A stretch of DNA of 64,000 bases from Rahnella bonaserana (GTDB lineage Bacteria > Pseudomonadota > Gammaproteobacteria > Enterobacterales > Enterobacteriaceae). Where the stretch lies: the NCBI RefSeq assembly GCF_019049675.1, contig NZ_JAFMOW010000048.1:1-64000 (forward strand). The letters run 5' to 3'. A model generated the notes under the pieces. The model had not been told where the DNA came from and did not search any database. It saw nothing but the letters and a program-made list of their open reading frames with translations. Positions within the stretch are counted from its first letter, which is position 1. Every line of letters begins with the position of its first letter. Below are positions 1 to 9,752 of the stretch, piece after piece. Made by a program: the position numbers and the translations under genes.

Positions 1-1
1 A

Positions 2-211
2 TATATAAGTATCCCAGTTGAAAAAATATCCTATGTTTACTTCCCACTCCTGTTACGGAAAGAAAATCGTATGATCAAAAAGGATTTTTATTTTTGGCAT
101 GATTTTATAAATACAAGTAAATTTAAATTATGGGGAATGATTGAAGTTTATTTGATTATAATATCCGCAATTATCTTCATTTTCTTAATTGCTCATTATT
201 ATTTGTTTTGA
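2..211 (+). CDS. C-terminal end of an unrecognised small membrane protein (cut by the window edge)
   Basis: The frame is open from the first complete codon to a TGA at 209-211, giving at least 69 residues, so this is the tail of a gene that begins outside the window. Its last 25 or so residues (from about WGMIEVY to the end) are one hydrophobic membrane helix. An internal ATG at 71 has a fair ribosome site (GGAAAGA), so a separate 46-residue membrane peptide is the alternative reading. Base composition is very AT-rich compared with the bcs genes to the right, as is common in acquired DNA. A terminator follows at 238-270. I do not recognise the family. Confidence 0.5.
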   Translation, partial: YISIPVEKISYVYFPLLLRKENRMIKKDFYFWHDFINTSKFKLWGMIEVYLIIISAIIFIFLIAHYYLF

Positions 212-237
212 TGAAAAAAGATGAAGGTATCTTTAAA

Positions 238-270
238 GAAAAAGGTGTGGAATCACTCCGCACCTTTTTC
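238..270 (+). terminator. Rho-independent terminator after the AT-rich membrane gene
   Basis: The arms GAAAAAGGTGTGGA (238-251) and TCCGCACCTTTTTC (257-270) pair over 14 positions with a single G-U wobble and a 5-nt loop. The right arm ends in a T run. It sits 27 bp after the stop at 211. The A-rich left arm means it could also work on the minus strand. Confidence 0.8.
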
Positions 271-341
271 ACTACTGCTGCCTGCTCGGCAGTATAAGAC
301 GTTACATAAACTTTTAAACTACTTGCTCGGTAGTCATATAA
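271..341. promoter_or_regulatory. Two related short palindromes 41 bp apart
   Basis: CTGCC-TGCTC-GGCAG (278-292) and CTACT-TGCTC-GGTAG (319-333) share the loop TGCTC. The third base pair changes from G-C to A-T and the fifth from C-G to a T-G wobble, so pairing is kept while sequence changes. Read on the other strand they resemble operators of TetR-type regulators. The 41-bp spacing is close to four helical turns. No credible gene lies directly next to them, so they may be relics. Confidence 0.35.
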
Positions 342-539
342 TTATGCATATTTACTTATCTGCAAAACATGACGCAGCACACATTTTAATGTTCGCTCAT
401 GATCCCCCGAACAATGCATGATGATTTCAAATAATAATTACGTTAACCGCTTACACTTGAAATTTGTAATTGAATTATAATTAAAACTGTATCCTTTTGA
501 AACGTTGCTGCAATATTGCTGTTAGTGGATCGCTGTAAA

Positions 540-1008
540 TAAATTTCCCGCATTTTCTAATTTCTGCATAACTCTGAGAACATCTATCGGCTTTATATCT
601 TTGACCGGTTTAGAACCAAACGCAGGATAAGGCATGATATCTTAAAATCCCTTCCTTGTTTTTCATTGTCTTTTCGGCGTTTTTACGTGACTTCTGTTTT
701 AACCATTCCTCAGCTATGGTTTTAAAGGTGTTCTCTGCTTCTACAGCTTTCACTGCGTCTGTCGGGTTCAATCCTTTGCTCACTTGAATAGATGCCTAAT
801 CTTTAGATTTGCGGGCTTCTGCGAGCGTTACAGACGGGTATTTGCCGATTGTAAAAATGCCGTCTTTGCCGTCTGCCTTCCAGTAGCGGTAACGCCAGAT
901 TTTTGAGCCGGTCGGACGCACTTCAAGATACAATCCGTTTCCGTCCTGTAGCTTTTAGGCTTTCTCTTTTGCTGTTGCGGTACGGGCTTTAGTGTCTGTG
1001 ATCGGCAT
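540..1008 (-). pseudogene. Decayed P4-type tyrosine integrase (N-terminal part only)
   Basis: Reading the minus strand from ATG at 1008 gives MPITDTKARTATAKEKA, a stop, then LQDGNGLYLEVRPTGSKIW and WRYRYWKADGKDGIFTIGKY, which is the N-terminal arm-binding (DUF4102) domain of P4-like phage integrases. A second in-frame stop follows at ARKSKD. The core-binding region continues as AEEWLKQKSRKNAEKTMKN, and after a frameshift near 630-655 as FGSKPVKDIKPIDVLRVMQ. The match ends near 540, so the catalytic domain with R, H, R and Y is absent. It is therefore a dead remnant of an integrated element. No tRNA was seen beside it to mark an attachment site. Confidence 0.85.
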
Positions 1009-1170
1009 GATTCGGATATCCTTTTGAGTAAGTTGATATCCTGTTTTATATCCGGTTTGATGTGCGCTGCCTAACAATTGCACGCCAGCGCAAGCAACAC
1101 TAAATAACCTTATAAACAATGAGTTATAAACATTATGCAATGGTGCGCAATGGCCCGAAAGTGTGATATC

Positions 1171-1430
1171 CCCCCCAGCGAAGGGAGAGGCTGGGAGGGG
1201 GTTTTAAGGGCTAAAACCGGGTAAGAGTGAACTTCAGGTTTTAGTTTTTGACCTTAATACCCCACTCCAATCCTCCCCTTCGCAGGGTAGGGAGTTGTCC
1301 GTCTTTCTGCTTTAGCGCGCAGTTTAAGACGAGGGAGATCCAAGAGGGGCCCGTCATGGCCCTTTTGGGCGGTTTCGGCGCAGCGCGATAAGTGATCACT
1401 GGTATTGAGAAACCGAAATTTTATCGATCC
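1171..1430. repeat. Intergenic repeat block: two GC-rich palindromes plus an inverted copy of the 25.9-kb module
   Basis: Two copies of the palindromic family with core CCCCTTCGCAGGG lie at 1171-1206 and 1257-1294. A longer module follows at 1331-1422. Read on the other strand it matches 25911-26003, sharing GGGCGGTTTCGGCGCAGCGC and TAAGTGATCAC, but its central hairpin has different arm sequences that still pair. The block sits between the integrase remnant and the end of bcsC. No gene is supported in it. Confidence 0.75.
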
Positions 1431-1475
1431 CGCTTTCGCTGTAAGCGAAAAACTACCCAAATGCCCGGTCTGGCA

Positions 1476-4400
1476 TTACTTAAAGTCCGCATATGGTACT
1501 AACGGCTGCGGCGGCATATCCAGATCCCCTTGCCAGCCGCTCATCGAGTATCTCGCGTACAGCAGGAAATGGCTTGGCGTGTAATCTTTCGCTTGCTGTA
1601 TATCGATACCCCCACCGACCGTCCAGTGGGCGCTGACACGGCGCTCCACCAGTGCCTGCACGGTATACCCGAAGCCAGAACCGCTGCTGCCGGTTTCGAT
1701 AGCGCTCTTATCCGGTAACGAATCCGGGATCAGGTTTTGTATTGGATAACGCTTTTGATCACTGGTCGAAGAACGCGACCAGGATACCGACCCGCCCAAC
1801 TGCCAGGACCAGTTCTCAGTGCGCTGGCGATAATTGACCGGCACGGAAACCGAGAAATATTGCTGCGGGCTGTAATAACCGCCCTGTCCCAGCGTATAAC
1901 CGCTGAGATCTTTCTGGTAATGCCAGACCATCGAACTCAGACCGACGGTCGCCCGGCGGTTATCCTCATTGATGACCTTGTAGTAATAACCGCCCATCAG
2001 ACGCTCACGGGTGTTGTCTTCAACATTTTTACCCGTCAGCTGATGCGCGCTCAGGTCAGCCCAGACACCGTTTGCCAGACCCTGGTCGTAACTTAAACCA
2101 AGACTGCCGCCGGTAGCGATAACGCCCCCCCAGGTGGTGCCTGTGCCCGGATCTTTTGCGCCGGCAAAGGACAGTAACGAGCTGGAGACCGGACGCCGCG
2201 AGACGGTTGTCGTCCAGCCAGTCTGGCCCCAGTCGCCGCTGTACGCCAGTCCGCCGACCCAGTTGACCACCGGAAAACCGAGCGGCGTGGTACCCAGATC
2301 CCCTTTCCATTTGTCATTTTCCCAGCCCGCGCCCAGGCTGAGGCCATTAGCTGTCTGGCTGCGGTAACTGCGGCAGTTCTGATCACTACATGTGCCGAAG
2401 CTCGCCTCATAGTTACCGTTTTCATTGTCGAACGTTCCGGCATCCATTCGCACCCAGTCGGCGCGCAGGAATCCGCGTCCCTGATAAAGCGACATATCGG
2501 CCTGGAACATCGTGGTATTCGCGGTGAGATCTGATTTACCCGGCGTTCCGCTTGAGGTCCAGGAATCAGTATCCACAGTAAAATTCACGTCCTGCTGGCG
2601 GTATAAATCATGCGCATCGGAACGGATGCCGCGTTTGAGCCAGTCATCGCCAGAATTGTTGCGCATCAGGCGCGTATAACTGTCGTTGTCCTGCGGCACT
2701 TTATTGGTGATGCCGCTGGCGACCATCGCCTGTTCGTAATCCTGTCGTGCCAGCTGCGGCTGACCGATCTGTTGTTCGACATTGGCAGCATTGCGATAAA
2801 TCAGCGCCTTGTCCTGCCCGGCGGGTTGTGACGCGGCGGCAGCTTTCAGTGGTTGTAACAACGAAGCCGCTCTGCTGGTTTCACCGACATCCAGCCGCGC
2901 CATCGCCACACGACGCTGCTGATTGAGGCTCAGTCCCTGAAGACTGGCCTGCTGCAATTCCTGTTTCGCCTGCGCGGTATTTCCCGCAGCCAGCGAGGGA
3001 TCAATTGCGGTGAGCGTTTTGTCCAGCCGGATACGCTGCGCCATTTCGCGCATGTTGTTGTCCCATCTGGCCTCCGGCAAAGTGTGCAGATGTCGCAGTG
3101 CGGCATCATTGCGGTCTGAACCGGAGAGATACAGTGAATAAGCGTAAACCTGCTGCGCATCGGAAGGATGCTTCACTGCAAACTGTGCGAAAACAGCGTC
3201 GGCTTTGGCCGGGTCGCCCCCTTCACGCAGGGCACCGGCGTAGTGATACGTCGTCCAGACATCATCCGGATTAAGTTTCAGCACTTCGGCGTAGCGGTTC
3301 GCTGCCTGATTCCAGTTACGTTCAGCGACATATTTCTCTGCCTGAGCGGTAAGCTGGTCGGTTTGCAAGCCGCGTTGTTTATCACTGAGTTTTGCCCGCG
3401 ATGCCGCCGGTAATGAATTGATGTAATCGAGGGCTTTTTGCGGCGACTGTCGCTGATAAATGTTAGCCAGTCCGCGCTGGGCGCTGCTGTTATCACGCTC
3501 AAGCGTCAGCGCACGGCGATAAGCCTGTTCTGCCTGCGGATCGTTTTTACGCGCTACCGCCACATCGCCCAGCCCGACAGGCGCCCACGGGTCGCGCGGA
3601 TCGAGGCGCTGCGCCTGCTGATAAGCCGCTTCGGCCTGATCGAACTGACCGGCCTTCAGTGCCTTGTCGCCCTGTTCGATTTTCAGCCAGTAGCTGTTGG
3701 TCTGGATCAGGCTGTTCCATTTTCCGGCGTTATAGCCGTCAGTTTCTGCGGCTTTAGCCCGCTGGAACATCGTCAGTGCCTGCTGGCGGTTACCGGCGCG
3801 GGAATAGGCCAGCCCCATCGCGCCAAGCACTTCGGCATCATTGGGCGTGGCCTGTAAAGCCTGTTTAAGCGATGCGATTGCGCCGGTGGAGCCACCTTTG
3901 TCGATTTGCGCCAGACCGCGGATACGTGCCTGATAACGCGGATCGGCCAGTAACCCTTCCTGACGCCGGAGTTCCTGCTGCGCCGCAATCACCTGCGGCC
4001 CTGTGTCAAACGTGGCGATAAACTGTTGCAGGGCATCGACGCTGGCATTACCCACCGGCTGGTCTTTAATGCGTGCCAGCCATAAATCGGCGGCGGGAGA
4101 ACGCCCTTCGTTGGTGGCAGCAACCTGTTTGATCAGCCCCACTGCTCTGGCGTCATCACCCTGCTCAAAGGCCATCTGCGCCAGTTGCAGGCGAAGCTGA
4201 ACATCGCCCGGATACTGATTATTCAGCGCCTGAAGCTGCGCCTGAGCACGGGCTTTTTGCCCCGGAAGGCGGGCGACCAGTTGCCAGTATTCAACGGCCA
4301 GATCCAGCGTTGGTGGCTCACCGCCAAAAAGTTCGTCGTACTGCGCTCTGGCTTCATCCAGCCGCCCTGCCGTCGCCAGCAGACGCGTCTGTTGCAGCTT

Positions 4401-4787
4401 TTGCTGCATTTCCGGCGAGGCGATTTTCAGGCTGAGTTCTGCCTGCCGGTAATCGTCAGAGCCGGGCGCCACCTGTTTGATTTTTTCCAGTTGCTGCTGC
4501 GCTTTGCCCTGATCGCCTTCACGCAAAAGCAAACGCAAACGGGCCGACAGTACCTTAGGGTTCTGCGGATCCATCAGTTCCAGGCGGAAAAGCGACTGAC
4601 GCACTAAATCATCCTGATGGCTGGCCTCCCCGACCCGCACCTGCTCCAGCAGCCACTGTTCGGGAGAAACCACCGGCACTGAAATTGCAGGCGCAGCCAG
4701 CAGAGCCAGCCCTAACGTCAGGGCCAGCCGGTTAAGAGGAAAATGCACTTTGGGACAGGTGTTCACGTGCTTATTCCTGATCATCAT
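1476..4787 (-). CDS. bcsC: Cellulose synthase subunit BcsC, outer-membrane exporter
   Basis: BcsC forms the periplasmic scaffold and outer-membrane pore through which the new glucan leaves the cell. The 1103-residue protein has an N-terminal signal segment (to about residue 36), a long array of TPR repeats (about 40-750) and a C-terminal beta-barrel domain. The end QGDLDMPPQPLVPYADFK is close to the E. coli end, and the E. coli protein is slightly longer (about 1157). It is last in the minus-strand operon. Its ATG lies 17 bp inside the end of bcsB, with no clear ribosome site, so translation is probably coupled. In most enterobacteria bcsZ lies between bcsB and bcsC; here there is no room for it. 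Confidence 0.95.
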   Translation of the reverse strand: MMIRNKHVNTCPKVHFPLNRLALTLGLALLAAPAISVPVVSPEQWLLEQVRVGEASHQDDLVRQSLFRLELMDPQNPKVLSARLRLLLREGDQGKAQQQLEKIKQVAPGSDDYRQAELSLKIASPEMQQKLQQTRLLATAGRLDEARAQYDELFGGEPPTLDLAVEYWQLVARLPGQKARAQAQLQALNNQYPGDVQLRLQLAQMAFEQGDDARAVGLIKQVAATNEGRSPAADLWLARIKDQPVGNASVDALQQFIATFDTGPQVIAAQQELRRQEGLLADPRYQARIRGLAQIDKGGSTGAIASLKQALQATPNDAEVLGAMGLAYSRAGNRQQALTMFQRAKAAETDGYNAGKWNSLIQTNSYWLKIEQGDKALKAGQFDQAEAAYQQAQRLDPRDPWAPVGLGDVAVARKNDPQAEQAYRRALTLERDNSSAQRGLANIYQRQSPQKALDYINSLPAASRAKLSDKQRGLQTDQLTAQAEKYVAERNWNQAANRYAEVLKLNPDDVWTTYHYAGALREGGDPAKADAVFAQFAVKHPSDAQQVYAYSLYLSGSDRNDAALRHLHTLPEARWDNNMREMAQRIRLDKTLTAIDPSLAAGNTAQAKQELQQASLQGLSLNQQRRVAMARLDVGETSRAASLLQPLKAAAASQPAGQDKALIYRNAANVEQQIGQPQLARQDYEQAMVASGITNKVPQDNDSYTRLMRNNSGDDWLKRGIRSDAHDLYRQQDVNFTVDTDSWTSSGTPGKSDLTANTTMFQADMSLYQGRGFLRADWVRMDAGTFDNENGNYEASFGTCSDQNCRSYRSQTANGLSLGAGWENDKWKGDLGTTPLGFPVVNWVGGLAYSGDWGQTGWTTTVSRRPVSSSLLSFAGAKDPGTGTTWGGVIATGGSLGLSYDQGLANGVWADLSAHQLTGKNVEDNTRERLMGGYYYKVINEDNRRATVGLSSMVWHYQKDLSGYTLGQGGYYSPQQYFSVSVPVNYRQRTENWSWQLGGSVSWSRSSTSDQKRYPIQNLIPDSLPDKSAIETGSSGSGFGYTVQALVERRVSAHWTVGGGIDIQQAKDYTPSHFLLYARYSMSGWQGDLDMPPQPLVPYADFK

Positions 4788-7140
4788 CAGACAGACGACG
4801 ACGCGCCAGAGAACGCAGGCCGGTCCACAACAGAATCGCAGCCAGCAGCACCACGATCACCGCCATCACCGCCAGCAGAACCGGATGGGTAGCCAGCGCA
4901 TTCCACACGCGCTCCCACCAAGGCAGATGGCCGACGTAATAAGTGTCGCCCACTCTCAGACTGGTGACGCCTGAATCACGCACCACGCTGACCGATCCAA
5001 AGACCTGCGCGCGCTGTTTGGTGTCCTGCATTGATGTGTTGAGCATTTCAAAGCCTTTCGGGCTGTTGGCCATCAGCGCCACGACGCTGCGCTGGTCAAA
5101 ATACGGTGACTGCATACCGACTACCGCGGCGATCGGGCCCTGAGAAGTGATTTGCGAACGGGTATCGACCTGAGCATCGCTCGCCGGCGACGTATTGTCC
5201 GGCAGCGGAGTCTGGCGGATTGGCGTATTCACCACGTCCCGCGCGGCAGTGATCAGCAGATTGGCTTTTTTATCATCGCGCATACTGTCGTCACGCAGAC
5301 CTTCCGGCAGACTGCCGATCACCAGTAAATCCGCATCGGTCGATTTGGCTTTCGCGGTATCTTCGGTCAGTCCGACGCCCAGCGCCGGATAACCGGTCAG
5401 CGCGCCGATATTGCCCATCGCATTAAGCAGCGTAGTCAGCTGAACCGGCTGCGGTTGCGGCTGAACCAGCACCAGCGTCTGGGACAAATCGGCCATGCGG
5501 CTGAACGGGAAACCGGCATTAGCGAACGCACGCAAATCCGGCATCGCCATAAAGTGACGATAACCGGAGAAGTCGATGGTCGAACTGTCGTCAATCACCA
5601 CATGATTAGGCACCGTGGTGTAGGTTTCGCAGCGACCTTCTGTGCCGCTGGCCAGCAACGAGGTGTAGTCGAAATCAAAGCGCATCTGGTTTACGGCACC
5701 CAATTTCAGCGCCGGAATGTTCAGATCTTTGCTGCCATCCAGTAACCCCTGTAACAGGGAAAGACGCAGCAGTTGTGAATCCTGATCGTGACCGGTTTTC
5801 AGGGTCAGGTCCTGCACAAACTGGTTATTCAGGCTGATGCTCAGGCGCGAAGTATTTTTCAGCTGCGGCGACGTATAGCGATATTTCAGCCGCATATCGA
5901 TACCGTTACTGTTGATAAGGAACAGATCCGGCGGCAGATTGATATTGAGCGTAATCGGGTTTGGCTGAATACCGTCCGACTGCAACTGTTCGGCGTACTG
6001 TTTCAGTTCGCCAAAATTCATCGGGCGATCGGTGCGCACCCAGTTTGGCGCATCGTACGGCTGACGCGGCTGGATCTGGTCAACATTATCCACGCCGATG
6101 GTTTCGCCACGGAACAGAATATTCCCCTGCGCGATGCCTCTTACCGCCGTGAGTAAATCCTTATCGTCACGCCCTAAAATCAGCAGCATTTTGACATAGG
6201 GATTATCCGGGCGGCTGACCATCTGCACCACCGGCCCTTTCACCGGCGGCAACCCTTTGAGGAAATCCGGGCGCTTGTCGTTGGTGGCGAAGACAATGGC
6301 ATGACTGTCCGGCAGCTGGTTATACAGCGCCGGGAACGACTGACCGCGCCACTGCGCTTTGGTCCCGAACCAGGAGGCGAGAATCGCCGCCGCCTGCTGC
6401 TGGGTGGCGTCCGGCGACGCGGCAAATACCATCGGTAAATCCAGCGGACGACTGTCACGCGCATCAAAGAACGGCACCGGGAAATGCGCCAGATCGTTGC
6501 TCAGCGGCAATTTTTGGTATTGCAGACTGAGAGAGCTGCCCTTGCCTATTTCCAGCCACAATGTGGTATTGGCCGGGTTTTCACAGACATTCTGATAATG
6601 GCCGATAAACTCCAGGCGGATGCGGTTGAAGTCCGTGACATAGCGCGGATCAATCGCCATCTGTAAGTGGTTTTTCTTGCCAAGCTGGTCTTTGTCGATC
6701 ACTTCAACGCCCATCAGCTGGTCATTGAGATATACCTTGAGATGCGACTGTACCGGGATCAGCGACGGCGACGGTGTGAATTCCAGGTTCAGCATCGCCT
6801 GTGTCACCACTTCATCACTGCGCACACCGAATTCAATCTGACCGTTAGGCTGAATGCCGCGCAGGGTAATCGCACCCGGCGTCGGCGCGACATCCGCAAA
6901 TGGCAGCGTGATATTGCGCACCGGCGCGCCCGGAATGATCATCGGATCCACCGCCGGTGCGACCACCGGTAACGTCGCCTGCGTCTGAGCCGGTGGCGTC
7001 ATATTGTCCGCAGAGACGGCAGGAACTGGCTGATTGCCTGAACCGGCTGGTGCTGGCGCACTGAAAGCCGGCACCGCTGAACCCATCGCCAATGACATCA
7101 GGGCGGATGCCATCAAAATTGTTAGAGGGAGTCTTTTCAT
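4771..7140 (-). CDS. bcsB: Cellulose synthase periplasmic subunit BcsB
   Basis: BcsB is the periplasmic partner of BcsA; it guides the glucan across the periplasm and is anchored by a C-terminal membrane helix. The 789-residue product has a signal peptide (MKRLPLTILMASALMSLAMG), the expected periplasmic carbohydrate-binding and ferredoxin-like regions, and a helix near residues 750-775 (PVLLAVMAVIVVLLAAILL) followed by a basic tail. The start codon overlaps the last base of the bcsA stop, and the end overlaps bcsC by 17 bp, so the three genes form a tightly coupled transcript. Confidence 0.95.
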   Translation of the reverse strand: MKRLPLTILMASALMSLAMGSAVPAFSAPAPAGSGNQPVPAVSADNMTPPAQTQATLPVVAPAVDPMIIPGAPVRNITLPFADVAPTPGAITLRGIQPNGQIEFGVRSDEVVTQAMLNLEFTPSPSLIPVQSHLKVYLNDQLMGVEVIDKDQLGKKNHLQMAIDPRYVTDFNRIRLEFIGHYQNVCENPANTTLWLEIGKGSSLSLQYQKLPLSNDLAHFPVPFFDARDSRPLDLPMVFAASPDATQQQAAAILASWFGTKAQWRGQSFPALYNQLPDSHAIVFATNDKRPDFLKGLPPVKGPVVQMVSRPDNPYVKMLLILGRDDKDLLTAVRGIAQGNILFRGETIGVDNVDQIQPRQPYDAPNWVRTDRPMNFGELKQYAEQLQSDGIQPNPITLNINLPPDLFLINSNGIDMRLKYRYTSPQLKNTSRLSISLNNQFVQDLTLKTGHDQDSQLLRLSLLQGLLDGSKDLNIPALKLGAVNQMRFDFDYTSLLASGTEGRCETYTTVPNHVVIDDSSTIDFSGYRHFMAMPDLRAFANAGFPFSRMADLSQTLVLVQPQPQPVQLTTLLNAMGNIGALTGYPALGVGLTEDTAKAKSTDADLLVIGSLPEGLRDDSMRDDKKANLLITAARDVVNTPIRQTPLPDNTSPASDAQVDTRSQITSQGPIAAVVGMQSPYFDQRSVVALMANSPKGFEMLNTSMQDTKQRAQVFGSVSVVRDSGVTSLRVGDTYYVGHLPWWERVWNALATHPVLLAVMAVIVVLLAAILLWTGLRSLARRRLSDDDQE

Positions 7141-9752
7141 TATTTCGTCATCATCAGGTTGGGTTCATCAGGCTGAACGGACAGTGGCGGATTTCGCGGC
7201 GCAAAAGACAGCAGCCAGCCGCCAAATGACCGGGTGCGGGAGGTCAGCGGACGGAAACGTTGCGGCGCAATATCCAGCATCCGCAGGTAGCCGCGGATCC
7301 CCAGACCCAGCACTTCGCGCAGGCTTTCCATAGGTTTGTCCTCAGGGAAACTGTCTTCGCGTAATACCCAGCTGTCTGCACGGGCAAAAGTACATTGAAT
7401 GAAATCAATATGTTGTTGCGTGGTGAGTGGCAGAAGCTGCATTCCCATGCTGGTGCCAAACACACGGCTGATTTGCATCGGGAAAGTGTATTCCTGCTGA
7501 CCGCGGCGCAGTAATAACGTGACATTGTCACCGGCTTTAAACTGGCTGGCGCTTTCTGTTTCCAGCCCGACGCCGTTGTCCGAGTAATCCTGTACGGTAC
7601 AGACGTAAATGTGGCCGTCCGGTTTTATCAGCGACGCAGGCATTCTGGCTTCAACACGGTGCGCCTGGCGCACCTGTTTCGATTCAAACGCCACGGCAAT
7701 CGCCCCGCCGAGAATGATCATGTTGTAAATTACCCACGCCATACTCACCAGCACGGTCAGGATTTCATCCGGGCGACCATAAATAACGCGGTAAATGCCG
7801 AAGAATAAACCGGCCAGATTAAGCAGCATCAGGATCTGATAAGGGCGGCTGATTTTCCAGTCAACGTAAGCGTGCTTATTCAGGCCACCTTTGGCGGTGA
7901 CGTTAAATTTACCGGCATGCGGATTAAACAGCGCCACCGTGGTTGGCCTGGCGATATACCACGCCAGCACGGTTTCGTAGATTTCATTCCAGAAGGAATG
8001 GCGGTATTTGCCCTGAACGCGGGAGTTGGTCAGGCTGGCATGGATCATGTGCGGCAGGACATAGAGCGCTATCGCGATCGCCGGTGCATAAATGATGTAG
8101 GCGTGTAACAACAAAAACGCCAGCGGCGCGGTCAGGAAGATAAGCCGGGGGATCCCTGCCAGAAAGTGCATCATGGCGTTGGCATAACACAGCCGTTGCG
8201 CCAGTTTCAGCCCTTTGCCAAACAGAGGATTATCGAGACGGAAGATCTGCACCATCCCGCGCGCCCAGCGGATACGCTGACTGACGTGGGCGGAAAGACT
8301 TTCGGTCGCCAGCCCCGCAGCCTGCGGAATACGGATATACGCCGAGCTGTAGCCGTGGCGGTGCATACGCAGCGAAGTGTGGGCATCTTCGGTCACGGTT
8401 TCCACCGCAATACCCCCGATTTCATCAAGCACATCACGACGTAACACAGCGCAGGAACCGCAGAAGAAGCTGGCATCCCACAGGTCGTTGCCATCCTGTA
8501 CCAGTCCGTAAAACAGTTCATTTTCGTTCGGCGTGCGGCGCATACGTCCGAGGTTGCGTTCAAACGGATCCGGCGAGAAAAAGTGATGCGGCGTCTGCAT
8601 CATGCTGAGTTTCTTATCTTTAAAGAACCAGCCGACGGTCAGTTGCAGGAAAGAACGGGTCGGCACGTGGTCGCAATCAAAAATCGCCACCAGCTCACTT
8701 TTAGCCTGTTTCAGCGCGTTATTGATGTTACCGGCTTTAGCGTGCTCATGCGTTTCACGCGCAATATATTTGATACCAATTTCGTGGGCAAAATCCGCGA
8801 ACTCCTGACGGTTGCCGTCATCAAGCAGGTAAATGGTGAGTTTTTCACGGGGCCAGTCCAGCCCGAGCGCCGCATACAACGTCGGTTTCACCACGCTGAG
8901 ATCTTCGTTGTAGGTTGGGATCATCAGATCAACCGTCGGCCAGGTCGAGACATCCTCAGGCATCGGCACAGGTTTACGATTAAGCGGCCAGATGGTCTGG
9001 ATATAACCGAGCACCAGCACGGTCCAGGAATAGGTTTCCGCCCCCAGCAGCAGTAAACCGCAGATCAGGCTCAGCGGATCATCCCAGTTCAGGGTCGAGG
9101 TGTAGCGCCACCATAAATAGCGGCAGGAAATGGTCAGCGATAAGACAATCATCATCAGCGCCGGGAAACGCCCCGGAATGTGCCGGATAATCATCGCAAT
9201 GCTCCACAGGAGCACCACAAAAATAAACTGGGCGATATACCCAAATGGCTGGGAAATGCAGAACATGGCCAGTGTAAAGGCCACCAGCCCCGCCATCAGC
9301 ATCAGAACGCGCCTTACGGCGCGGTTCATTTTTCCGAGACGACGTGTGATATGCGTTTCCATCGGGCTGTGTGTTACCCGTTTTGGCAACGATTCCAGCC
9401 AGAGATGGATCCTGTTTCGCAGTCGTTGCGGCCACTGAGTGTAAACGATGCCCCCGCGGGTTTTTCCTGCGGGAATAATGATCAGCAACCACAGGCTTTG
9501 AACGAGATAACGCAGGGGATCGGCGATACACACGCGCCAAGGCGAAATTTGCGGATACCAGCGGGTTCTCTGCGCGCCGACACGCTGCCAGGCTGGCGAT
9601 TCAAAACGCAGAAACAGCCAGCAGATCGCCACACAGAGAATCATCATGCCGGAAGCAATACGCGACGAGTTTGCCTGCCGGTAAAGGCGGTAACGGTGCT
9701 GCAATTCCTGCATAACGGGCGGGACAAAAAACACGTTCAACAGGCCGTTCAT
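7140..9752 (-). CDS. bcsA: Cellulose synthase catalytic subunit BcsA (UDP-forming)
   Basis: BcsA polymerises UDP-glucose into beta-1,4-glucan and pushes the chain through the inner membrane. The 870 residues match the enterobacterial length. Visible family-2 glycosyltransferase motifs are LLDDGN (about 310), FDCDHVP (about 357), VTEDAHTS (about 455) and QRIRW (about 495), flanked by membrane helices. A PilZ domain near residue 700 begins with RVEAR and carries the c-di-GMP-binding arginine pattern, so activity should depend on c-di-GMP. The gene overlaps bcsQ by 4 bp (ATGA) and touches bcsB, in the order bcsR-Q-A-B-C. Confidence 0.97.
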   Translation of the reverse strand: MNGLLNVFFVPPVMQELQHRYRLYRQANSSRIASGMMILCVAICWLFLRFESPAWQRVGAQRTRWYPQISPWRVCIADPLRYLVQSLWLLIIIPAGKTRGGIVYTQWPQRLRNRIHLWLESLPKRVTHSPMETHITRRLGKMNRAVRRVLMLMAGLVAFTLAMFCISQPFGYIAQFIFVVLLWSIAMIIRHIPGRFPALMMIVLSLTISCRYLWWRYTSTLNWDDPLSLICGLLLLGAETYSWTVLVLGYIQTIWPLNRKPVPMPEDVSTWPTVDLMIPTYNEDLSVVKPTLYAALGLDWPREKLTIYLLDDGNRQEFADFAHEIGIKYIARETHEHAKAGNINNALKQAKSELVAIFDCDHVPTRSFLQLTVGWFFKDKKLSMMQTPHHFFSPDPFERNLGRMRRTPNENELFYGLVQDGNDLWDASFFCGSCAVLRRDVLDEIGGIAVETVTEDAHTSLRMHRHGYSSAYIRIPQAAGLATESLSAHVSQRIRWARGMVQIFRLDNPLFGKGLKLAQRLCYANAMMHFLAGIPRLIFLTAPLAFLLLHAYIIYAPAIAIALYVLPHMIHASLTNSRVQGKYRHSFWNEIYETVLAWYIARPTTVALFNPHAGKFNVTAKGGLNKHAYVDWKISRPYQILMLLNLAGLFFGIYRVIYGRPDEILTVLVSMAWVIYNMIILGGAIAVAFESKQVRQAHRVEARMPASLIKPDGHIYVCTVQDYSDNGVGLETESASQFKAGDNVTLLLRRGQQEYTFPMQISRVFGTSMGMQLLPLTTQQHIDFIQCTFARADSWVLREDSFPEDKPMESLREVLGLGIRGYLRMLDIAPQRFRPLTSRTRSFGGWLLSFAPRNPPLSVQPDEPNLMMTK

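Noticed and set aside
277-334. Possible type I-F CRISPR repeats
   Set aside because: Only two units, 41 bp apart instead of about 60, with repeat identity limited to the stem-loop; no cas genes in the window.
221-421. Plus-strand open frame of 66 codons after the first terminator
   Set aside because: It runs through the terminator stem and both palindromes and has no family signature.
1009-1140. tRNA-type attachment site beside the integrase remnant
   Set aside because: No cloverleaf or tRNA 3' end could be found in the flanking sequence.
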